Assembly (NCBI GenBank): GCA_027052485.1
Contig: JALUFA010000095.1
Coordinates: 1-11,979 of the forward strand
Length of the DNA: 11,979 nt
From: Hydrogenothermaceae bacterium
GTDB taxonomy: Bacteria; Aquificota; Aquificia; Aquificales; Hydrogenothermaceae
Direction: 5' to 3'
Shown: piece by piece, positions 7,081-11,979 of the stretch
How positions within the stretch are numbered: the stretch's first letter is position 1
How the letters are laid out: the number at the start of each line of letters is the position of its first letter
Made by a program: the position numbers and the translations under genes
The notes under the pieces: generated by a model
Told to the model about the DNA's origin: nothing
Databases searched by the model: none
What the model saw: the letters and a program-made list of their open reading frames with translations, nothing else

Positions 7081-7791
7081 TTAGTAGTCTTTTGTTTCTA
7101 TAACAAACTCAACCCTTCTATTTTTAGCTCTTCCCTGCGGAGTAGTATTAGGAGCGATAGGTCTGTATGGACCGTACCCTCTTACGTGCATTAAATCCTT
7201 TGGATAACCACACTTAAGAAATATTTTCAACACACTTAAAGCCCTTGCAAGAGATAGTTCAACATTATCTTTAAACCTACCACCTCTAATCGGTGTGTTA
7301 TCGGTATGTCCTTCTATGGTAAGTGGAAACTCTGTTATCTTAAGTTTCTTACAGATTTCCTGTAAAAGAGGCAGAGCTAATTTGTACGGTTTATCACTAC
7401 CTGGAGGAAACATCTTATCTGTGTTAACTCTAAGTCTTACTATAGACCCATGGGCTACAACCTCAGCATTTACCCCTTGCTTTTTAAGCATTGCCTTTAT
7501 CTCGGCAAGGTTTTTCATGAGTTTTCTTCGTTTGTTTTTGATGCGGGGATACATATTTTTGAACTCAGTAGGGATATTACTTTGTTTTAAAACTTTTTCT
7601 TCATAAAAGACTTTACGCCCGCCTAGATACTCAGTAAAACCTTTTATAACCATGTGGAATTTTTCGAGAGAGATAGTACCCATTGAAAATAGAAGGATAA
7701 AGAAGGTAAGAACAAGGGACATTAAGTCCCCAAAACTTATTAGCCATGCAGGGATGGTTTTACATTCTGGCTCCTTCTTTTTTCTTGCCAA
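7081..7791 (-). CDS. motB: Flagellar stator B subunit MotB/PomB
   Basis: MotB/PomB is the ion-channel and wall-anchoring subunit of the flagellar stator. The MARKKK N-terminus precedes one membrane helix, AWLISFGDLMSLVLTFFILLFS (15-36), with the critical ion-binding D22. Then come a plug/linker region and a canonical OmpA-like peptidoglycan-binding domain: GHTDNTPI (161-168), N176..LSLARA with R183, RGYGPYRPIAPN (204-215) and NRRVEF (224-229). The start is TTG 7791, directly abutting the motA stop (TAATTG, zero gap), with the ribosome site inside the last motA codons; no ATG gives the conserved N-terminus. This implies tight coupling to motA. Features of the MotA and MotB membrane segments resemble the Na+-type Pom/MotPS stators, and Na+ drive has been reported for Aquifex (recalled); ion specificity here is inference. 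Confidence 0.94.
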   Translation of the reverse strand: MARKKKEPECKTIPAWLISFGDLMSLVLTFFILLFSMGTISLEKFHMVIKGFTEYLGGRKVFYEEKVLKQSNIPTEFKNMYPRIKNKRRKLMKNLAEIKAMLKKQGVNAEVVAHGSIVRLRVNTDKMFPPGSDKPYKLALPLLQEICKKLKITEFPLTIEGHTDNTPIRGGRFKDNVELSLARALSVLKIFLKCGYPKDLMHVRGYGPYRPIAPNTTPQGRAKNRRVEFVIETKDY

Positions 7792-8553
7792 TTACTCCTC
7801 ACCACCTTCTAACCCAAATAACGCTTTTAATTTTGCTCTAAACATGTTAGGGTTCATTCCCTTATCAATAGCTTCAACAGTCATGATGTAAGCTTCTTTT
7901 GTTAAAAGCTCAAGGTCTTTGTAGTACTTAAGTTTTTTTGCAACTGGGATAGCAAGGGCGTTTGCTAAAATAGCACCGTATAAGGTCGTAATCATCGCAA
8001 CTGCCATACCAGGACCAAGGGCTGATGGGTCGTTGAGGTTCTGAAGCATCTGAATAAGACCAACCAGTGTACCAATCATACCAAAAGCTGGGAAAAGCTC
8101 ACCTAAAGCATCCCAAACGGAAACCTCTGTACTCAAGTCCTGCTCTAGTTTCATAAGGGCAGCCTCTGCATTACTCTTTATCTCTTCAATATCCACACCA
8201 TCAACAAGCATTCTGATAAGGTCTCCGAGGAAAGGGTCTTTTTCGTAAAACTTATCTATCTCAGCTTCTAAAGAGAGAATACCGTCTTTTCTAACCTTGG
8301 CTACAATCTCGGTAAGAAAGTCTGAAAGCTCCTTAGGGTCAGGAACGGTAGGCTTTATTGTTTTTATTATTGCTTTTACACCACGGATGAACTCGGGAAG
8401 TGGGTAAGATGCCAGACTTGCCGATAGACCTCCACCAACGGTCATCAAAAGAGATGGAATGTTTATGAAAGCTCCTGGACTTCCACCAATAACAATAGAT
8501 ATTATGATAAGTAAAAACGCAGCCCCAATACCAATCAGCGTTGCTATATCCAT
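7792..8553 (-). CDS. motA: Flagellar stator A subunit MotA/PomA
   Basis: MotA/PomA is the multi-pass inner-membrane subunit that, with MotB, converts ion flow into flagellar torque. At 253 residues it matches the PomA/MotP size class rather than the longer E. coli MotA. Four membrane helices are visible: about 3-22, 32-50, 152-173 and 184-205. The cytoplasmic loop keeps the rotor-interacting charges in VRKDGILSLEAEID: R88, K89, E96, E98, the same numbering as the PomA charges. Channel residues include P155 and T162 in LFPAFGMIGTLVGLI, T190 in MITTLYG and P203. The family signature AMITTLYGAILANALAIP is present (186-203). ATG 8553 follows AAAAGGG; it starts 3 nt after the PilZ gene stop. The N-terminus MDIATLIGIGAAF and following GGSPGAFINIPSLL resemble PomA, suggesting Na+ use (inference). 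Confidence 0.96.
   Translation of the reverse strand: MDIATLIGIGAAFLLIIISIVIGGSPGAFINIPSLLMTVGGGLSASLASYPLPEFIRGVKAIIKTIKPTVPDPKELSDFLTEIVAKVRKDGILSLEAEIDKFYEKDPFLGDLIRMLVDGVDIEEIKSNAEAALMKLEQDLSTEVSVWDALGELFPAFGMIGTLVGLIQMLQNLNDPSALGPGMAVAMITTLYGAILANALAIPVAKKLKYYKDLELLTKEAYIMTVEAIDKGMNPNMFRAKLKALFGLEGGEE
7795..7803 (-). promoter_or_regulatory. Ribosome binding site of the TTG-initiated motB, inside the motA coding end
   Basis: On the minus strand GGTGAGGAG encodes the last residues of MotA and is followed by its TAA and at once by the motB TTG. The SD-like GGTGAGG is 5 nt from the TTG. Re-initiation or ribosome hand-over from motA to motB is the likely mode, which would tie the two subunit levels together. 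Confidence 0.55.
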
Positions 8554-8556
8554 TTA

Positions 8557-9615
8557 TTAACCCTTTTCTCTTAGCTGTTTGTATTTTTTTATCATTTCCA
8601 TTTGTTTTTCCTGAATAAATTCGTTTAAAAAGGCTTTATCTTTCTTATCTAACTCCTTAAACTCTACACCGTAGCACTGATACTTATCTTTATCAGATAT
8701 ATTCCTTATTACAGCTACAACCTGTATTAATATCCCGTTAATGTTTATCTCTATCTCAATCTCTTCAGAAAGCTTTAAGTTTGCTAGTAATTTATCTTCG
8801 GATTTTGGTACGCAGAATTTTAGCCCTGTTGAGCTTATGTCTTCTGTTTCCGTTTCGTAGATTAGAGTTTCTCCATCTTTAGTTTTAACAAACACCTTTA
8901 TTGGAACTTTTACCTTTAATCTTATTTCCTTTCTTCTCTGTAAACGGGCAAGATTTAACGTGTGTGGTATCTTAAGAATAAGTCTTCCCTTTTCCTCAAA
9001 TACGTCTTCCACTGTACCTTCAAACGAGTAAATCGCATCATCCCTTCGTAAGAAAGATATCTTTACAGTTTGACCTTTCTGGATAGGAGGTTTTGCATCT
9101 AAGATAGCCCAGTACATGTAAAGCTCGTCCTTATCAACAAGGGCAACAGGGTAAACTCCTTTATCTGTTGTAAGATTACCCCCTTGATAAAGGTCTATAT
9201 CTTTAGTGGATGTAAGTGGCATAAATGGAGGAACTGTATCAAATCCCAAGACTTTTCGCATATGGCGAATCATATCTTCGTTAAAGTTGGGATTACTCTT
9301 TATGTACTCATCGATAACCTTTTCAAAGGTTGGTTTTACCTCAAGGGTGAGATATGGGTCTCTATCAAGCTTTTTTGAGTACTCCCACAGGATTTCTGCC
9401 TCTTCTTCTGTAAGTCCTAAAGATTTAGAGATATTAATAAAGTGCTGTTTTTGCTTAACCTGTAGAAACCAGTTTCGCAGAAAGTAAGCCCCAAAAACAA
9501 CAACGCCAATAAAAGAAAAAATCACAAGGGCCAAAAGCACATTCTCTAATGTAAGAGGTTTTGAAGTTGCTTCTTTGAACGAATCTACAAGAATGTTTAC
9601 TCTCTGGTCTTCCAT
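8557..9615 (-). CDS. Membrane-anchored YcgR-like PilZ domain protein, predicted c-di-GMP receptor
   Basis: 352 residues from ATG 9615. A GTG three bases upstream (9618) is also in frame, but AGGA (within the ispH end) is better spaced for the ATG. Order: short N-terminus, one membrane helix (about 26-47), a charged helical segment (about 52-125), a beta-rich YcgR-N-like domain (about 150-220), and a C-terminal PilZ domain with both c-di-GMP motifs: the arginine motif RRKEIR (227-232) and DISSTG (259-264). The spacing fits a canonical RxxxR and DxSxxG pair, so ligand binding is likely. YcgR-type proteins brake or bias the flagellar motor when bound to c-di-GMP, acting at the stator or switch. 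Placement 3 nt ahead of motA strongly suggests that job here; the membrane anchor would keep it near the stator. The TM-containing architecture differs from soluble E. coli YcgR. No gene symbol is assigned. Confidence 0.85.
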   Translation of the reverse strand: MEDQRVNILVDSFKEATSKPLTLENVLLALVIFSFIGVVVFGAYFLRNWFLQVKQKQHFINISKSLGLTEEEAEILWEYSKKLDRDPYLTLEVKPTFEKVIDEYIKSNPNFNEDMIRHMRKVLGFDTVPPFMPLTSTKDIDLYQGGNLTTDKGVYPVALVDKDELYMYWAILDAKPPIQKGQTVKISFLRRDDAIYSFEGTVEDVFEEKGRLILKIPHTLNLARLQRRKEIRLKVKVPIKVFVKTKDGETLIYETETEDISSTGLKFCVPKSEDKLLANLKLSEEIEIEININGILIQVVAVIRNISDKDKYQCYGVEFKELDKKDKAFLNEFIQEKQMEMIKKYKQLREKG

Positions 9616-9619
9616 CACT

Positions 9620-10474
9620 CTATCCTGTTATCTGTTTAATTTTTTCTACTACTTCCTGAATAATCCAGTCTGGAGTTGATGCTCCGGCACTTACCCCTAT
9701 TCTCTCGGCTCCTTCAAACCACTCAGGTTTTAGCTCATCTGCCTTTTCTATGTGGTATGTGTTAGGATTTAAAGCCCGTGAAATCTGCGCCAACCTGTTT
9801 GTGTTTCCACTATGCCTTCCACCTATGATAATCATCACATCAACTGTTGGAGCCAATTTTTTAACCTCTTCCTGCCTTACAGATGTCGCATCACAGATAG
9901 TATTAAAAATCTTAACTTCCTCGGTGTTTTCAGCGATGTATCCCACAGCCTCTCTGAAAAAGTCCTCGTTTTGGGTTGTCTGGGCGACTATACCTATTCT
10001 CCTTTTGTGGGGAAGATTTTTTATCAGCTCTTCCATATTTGATACAACCATTCCCTCTCCCCCTGCATCCTCAAGGTGCCCCAGTATACCTATAACTTCT
10101 GGGTGGCCGTGTTCTCCAATAATGATTACAAAGTATCCTTCCTCTACTAACTGTCTTACTTTATCATGGACTTTTTTTACAAAGGGGCATGTGGCATCAA
10201 TGATATTAACGCCCGCCTCTTTTAGCCTTTGTTCTTCTTTTGGTGGTACACCGTGGGAGCGGATAAGGACCGTTTCTCCCTTTTTTAACTGCTGCTCTGG
10301 AGACAGTTGTTTAACGTTTAAGCGTTCTAAGAACTCAACGACCTGTTTATTATGGATGATTGGCCCATCAGTCCATGCTCCCCCGTACTTTTCTCCAGCT
10401 TCTTTTGCAGCATCTACGGCAATCTTTACTCCAAAACAAAAACCTGCAGACTCAGCTAGAATAACCTCTGCCAT
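9620..10474 (-). CDS. ispH: 4-hydroxy-3-methylbut-2-enyl diphosphate reductase
   Basis: IspH is the last enzyme of the MEP pathway, an Fe-S reductase converting HMBPP to IPP and DMAPP in the cytoplasm. At 284 residues it is a short, typical bacterial form. The three cluster cysteines are C13 (AGFCFGV), C96 (DATCPFVKKVH) and C194 (TICDATSVRQ). Substrate-binding motifs are GPIIHNKQV, RSHGVPP, GEHGHPEVIGILGH, AQTTQNEDF, HSGNTNRL and SAGASTPDW. ATG 10474 has a perfect AGGAGG (10486-10481) 6 nt before it. The plsC stop lies 15 nt upstream, and the PilZ gene starts 4 nt after this stop (1 nt if its GTG is used), so ispH appears to head or sit inside the motility transcript; no functional link with motility is evident. 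Confidence 0.97.
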   Translation of the reverse strand: MAEVILAESAGFCFGVKIAVDAAKEAGEKYGGAWTDGPIIHNKQVVEFLERLNVKQLSPEQQLKKGETVLIRSHGVPPKEEQRLKEAGVNIIDATCPFVKKVHDKVRQLVEEGYFVIIIGEHGHPEVIGILGHLEDAGGEGMVVSNMEELIKNLPHKRRIGIVAQTTQNEDFFREAVGYIAENTEEVKIFNTICDATSVRQEEVKKLAPTVDVMIIIGGRHSGNTNRLAQISRALNPNTYHIEKADELKPEWFEGAERIGVSAGASTPDWIIQEVVEKIKQITG

Positions 10475-10489
10475 ATATCTCCTCCTGAT

Positions 10490-11095
10490 TTACAGCTTTT
10501 TTATTTCTTCCATTACTTTATCTGCTATCTCCTCGTAATTTTCCATGTTATCAAACATAATCGGTTTTCCAACTTTTACTTTTATAGGGTATAGACCGAT
10601 TTTAGGAAACTTTGCACCTTTTGGAAAAACCTTGTCTGTACCTTCAATCTTTACCGGCACAACTGGTACTTTTGCCTTTGATATTAAAAGTCCTATTCCC
10701 GGTTTTGGTTTTAAAAACTCACCCGGTTTTGCCCTTGTCCCTTCAGGAAATATTCCTACAACGTATCCTTCCTTTAAAAGTTCCAGTGCCTTTATTAAAG
10801 CTTTTGTTCCTTTTTTCTTCCTCTCCACAGGTATGGTACCGGCACCCCTTACAAACCAGCCGATGAAAGGGTTATCAAAAAGCTCTTTTTTTGCCATAAA
10901 CATTACTGGAAACGGCGAGACTGTGTTAATAACCGGTGGGTCTAAATGGCTTCTGTGGTTTGAGGCAATGATAAATCCCCCTTTCTCAGGAAAGTTTTCA
11001 CTCCCCTCAACATGGATACGAAGGAGTTTTTTGATTAATGGTTTTAATACAAAGAAAATCTTATACCCAACTTCTGAGTAATGTTTTTTCCCCAT
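10490..11095 (-). CDS. plsC: 1-acyl-sn-glycerol-3-phosphate acyltransferase
   Basis: PlsC acylates lysophosphatidic acid to phosphatidic acid in phospholipid synthesis, at the inner membrane. At 201 residues it is a short, typical form. The catalytic HX4D is H47-D52 in NHRSHLD. Motif II, GTIPVER, is at 86-92, motif III FPEGTR at 116-121 and motif IV-like VPVVPVKIEGT at 143-153. An amphipathic or weakly hydrophobic N-terminus (about 10-26) may associate with membrane. ATG 11095 has a poor ribosome site, but the downstream sequence is right for the family. It begins 21 nt after the glycosylase stop and has a likely promoter of its own overlapping that stop. Other acyltransferases share these motifs, so acyl-acceptor specificity is inferred. 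Confidence 0.92.
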   Translation of the reverse strand: MGKKHYSEVGYKIFFVLKPLIKKLLRIHVEGSENFPEKGGFIIASNHRSHLDPPVINTVSPFPVMFMAKKELFDNPFIGWFVRGAGTIPVERKKKGTKALIKALELLKEGYVVGIFPEGTRAKPGEFLKPKPGIGLLISKAKVPVVPVKIEGTDKVFPKGAKFPKIGLYPIKVKVGKPIMFDNMENYEEIADKVMEEIKKL

Positions 11096-11116
11096 TATGA
11101 GTTCTGTCAGATGTTT

Positions 11117-11743
11117 TTAGCTATTATAACACTTATCTTTCAAAGGGCAGTCATCGCACAGAGGGTTTTTCCTACAGTATCTTTTTCCATGTTCCACAAT
11201 CAGAGCGTGAAACTCTTTATAAACCTCAATGTCTGGCGGTAAATTCTTTTCCATAAGTTGTTTTACGTTAAAGTATTTTTCGTTTTCACTTTTTAGCAAA
11301 CCCAATCTAAAAAGTAGCCTCTTTGTGTACTTGTCAACAACAAACTCAAGCTGGTTTAACCCGTAAAGGGCGATTGTATCTGCCGTTTCCTCTCCAATAC
11401 CTTTAACAGATAACAGTTTGTCTCTATTTAAGTTTTCTACACTTTCTTTTTCTATGAAGGCAGCAAGATTTTTTAACGTCTTTGTCTTTTGTCGGTAAAA
11501 CCCAGCAGGTTTTATAATCTTATAGAGCTCTTCATCAGAGGATTGGAGGATATCCTCTAAAGATGTTTTTCCAGTATCTATCAGATTTTTTAATGCTTTT
11601 TCTACATTGTTCCAGTTTGTATTTTGGGTTAAAACTGCCCCTATCGCCACTTCGTCAAAATCAGATTTAAATTTTCCAGAAACAGGCCACCAGTTTTGCT
11701 TGCCATACATTTTAAGCAGGTTTTTATAAAGCTGATAAATCAT
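11117..11743 (-). CDS. HhH-GPD DNA glycosylase related to endonuclease III (COG2231/MagIII-like)
   Basis: A base-excision-repair glycosylase of 208 residues. The start AIGAVLTQNTNW (33-44) matches the MagIII/EndoIII-related branch. The helix-hairpin-helix is VKGIGEETAD (113-122), followed by the catalytic Asp, D137, in FVVDKYTKRL. In endonuclease III the residue at position 119 is the lyase Lys; here it is Glu, which predicts a monofunctional glycosylase without AP-lyase action, as in MutY/AlkA/MagIII types. A C-terminal 4Fe-4S motif is present, C190-x5-C196-x2-C199-x5-C205, one residue shorter in the first gap than the C-x6-C of E. coli Nth. The substrate may be 3-methyladenine (family-based inference). 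The ATG at 11743 has no ribosome site, and TATAAT lies 7 nt before it, so the mRNA may be leaderless. Confidence 0.83.
   Translation of the reverse strand: MIYQLYKNLLKMYGKQNWWPVSGKFKSDFDEVAIGAVLTQNTNWNNVEKALKNLIDTGKTSLEDILQSSDEELYKIIKPAGFYRQKTKTLKNLAAFIEKESVENLNRDKLLSVKGIGEETADTIALYGLNQLEFVVDKYTKRLLFRLGLLKSENEKYFNVKQLMEKNLPPDIEVYKEFHALIVEHGKRYCRKNPLCDDCPLKDKCYNS
11123..11131 (-). promoter_or_regulatory. Extended -10 promoter inside the end of the glycosylase gene, driving plsC and the motility cluster
   Basis: The minus strand reads TGTTATAAT (11131-11123), a perfect TATAAT with the extended TGn element. It is made of the glycosylase codons for Cys205-Tyr-Asn just before its stop. No clear -35 is seen. 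Transcription would start near 11116, about 20 nt before the plsC ATG. This would separate plsC-ispH-PilZ-motA-motB-motB from the glycosylase, although read-through is also possible. Confidence 0.55.
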
Positions 11744-11802
11744 AGTAGAATTATAAAATAGAAATATCTTGTTTAGTAGCCAACCACATTAGGAGGATTT
11801 TA
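11744..11802. promoter_or_regulatory. Divergent intergenic region between the glycosylase and YebC genes
   Basis: 59 bp. On the minus strand TATAAT (11755-11750) sits exactly where it would start transcription at or beside the glycosylase ATG. Plus-strand candidates (TAGAAT 11746-11751, TATAAA 11752-11757) overlap it. No convincing -35 is visible for either direction. The YebC ribosome site AGGAGG (11791-11796) is 6 nt before ATG 11803. Confidence 0.4.
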
Positions 11803-11979
11803 ATGGCAGGACATAGAAAGTGGCACAACATAAGACACAAAAAAGCAAAAATGGATGCAAAAAGAGGGCAGATTTTTACAAAACTAATCAGGGAAATTAC
11901 CATTGCGGCAAGGCAAGGTGGCGGAGACCCTGAGTTTAACCCAAGACTCAGAATTGCAATAGAAAAGGCTAAGAAACAC
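11803..11979 (+). CDS. yebC: YebC/PmpR/TACO1-family protein (partial, N-terminus only)
   Basis: 59 codons are visible before the window ends. The N-terminus is the family hallmark: [20 protein letters not shown], then [37 protein letters not shown] (21-57), covering the helical first domain. The family, about 240-250 residues when complete, was long annotated as transcriptional regulators. More recent work, as I recall it, ties bacterial and mitochondrial members (TACO1) to relief of ribosome stalling at proline-rich stretches; either assignment is knowledge of the family, not of this gene. The perfect AGGAGG ribosome site and correct N-terminus make the start secure. The usual Ser at position 5 (GHSKW) is Arg here. 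Confidence 0.93.
   Translation, partial: MAGHRKWHNIRHKKAKMDAKRGQIFTKLIREITIAARQGGGDPEFNPRLRIAIEKAKKH

Noticed and set aside
9184..9487. Two short plus-strand open frames within the PilZ gene
   Set aside because: They overlap each other and the well-supported PilZ coding sequence on the other strand; no start signals or domain features.
9750..10538. 262-codon plus-strand open frame covering most of ispH
   Set aside because: It is fully antisense to ispH, whose motifs and ribosome site are unambiguous. The translation is Ser/Pro/Cys-rich with no recognisable domain and no ribosome site; it is a shadow of ispH codon usage.
10545..11081. 178-codon plus-strand open frame over plsC
   Set aside because: Antisense to plsC with its HX4D and EGTR motifs. 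Low-complexity translation rich in Phe/Pro/Ser/Gly, typical of a reverse-strand shadow.

Overview
This looks like chromosomal DNA from a thermophilic, flagellated, Gram-negative bacterium. The best guess is Aquificota, perhaps a Hydrogenothermaceae relative (inference from gene content and style, not from a search). Pointers are AT-rich DNA with heavy AGA/AGG Arg and ATA Ile codon use, lysine- and glutamate-rich proteins, one motA followed by two motB genes (an arrangement I recall from Aquifex), Kdo synthesis (kdsB, so an LPS-type outer membrane), the MEP isoprenoid pathway (ispH) and a molybdenum cofactor gene (moeA).

Layout. Positions 1-701 (minus) hold the N-terminal 233 codons of a membrane-anchored GspA/ExeA-type ATPase that runs off the left edge. 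It diverges across a 121-bp promoter region from moeA (823-2055, plus). argF (2119-3039) and a GltD/GltA-like glutamate synthase oxidoreductase (3049-4500) follow as a two-gene unit with its own strong promoter. kdsB (4510-5244, minus) converges on it at a shared hairpin. amrS (5328-6353, plus) diverges from kdsB and converges, at a terminator overlapping its stop codon, on a long minus-strand cluster. Read in transcription order from the right, the cluster is: HhH-GPD DNA glycosylase (11743-11117), plsC, ispH, a membrane-anchored PilZ protein, motA, motB and a second divergent motB (ending at 6358). A YebC-family gene begins at 11803 (plus) and leaves the window on the right.

How the genes work together. 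The ispH-PilZ-motA-motB-motB set is packed with 0-15 nt gaps and is almost certainly cotranscribed, probably from an extended -10 promoter lying inside the last codons of the glycosylase gene. It couples a predicted c-di-GMP receptor to the flagellar stator. The two B subunits share the N-terminal ion-channel segment, but only the first keeps the canonical peptidoglycan-binding motifs. argF and the glutamate synthase homologue both serve nitrogen assimilation and arginine supply. plsC, kdsB and ispH serve the cell envelope and isoprenoids.

Most of the window is ordinary housekeeping DNA. I see no CRISPR array, insertion sequence, prophage, tRNA or rRNA, and no gene-free stretch over 300 bases. 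The points most worth a second look are the divergent second MotB, the PilZ-stator operon, a promoter element repeated upstream of three genes, and the glycosylase with Glu at the usual catalytic Lys position.
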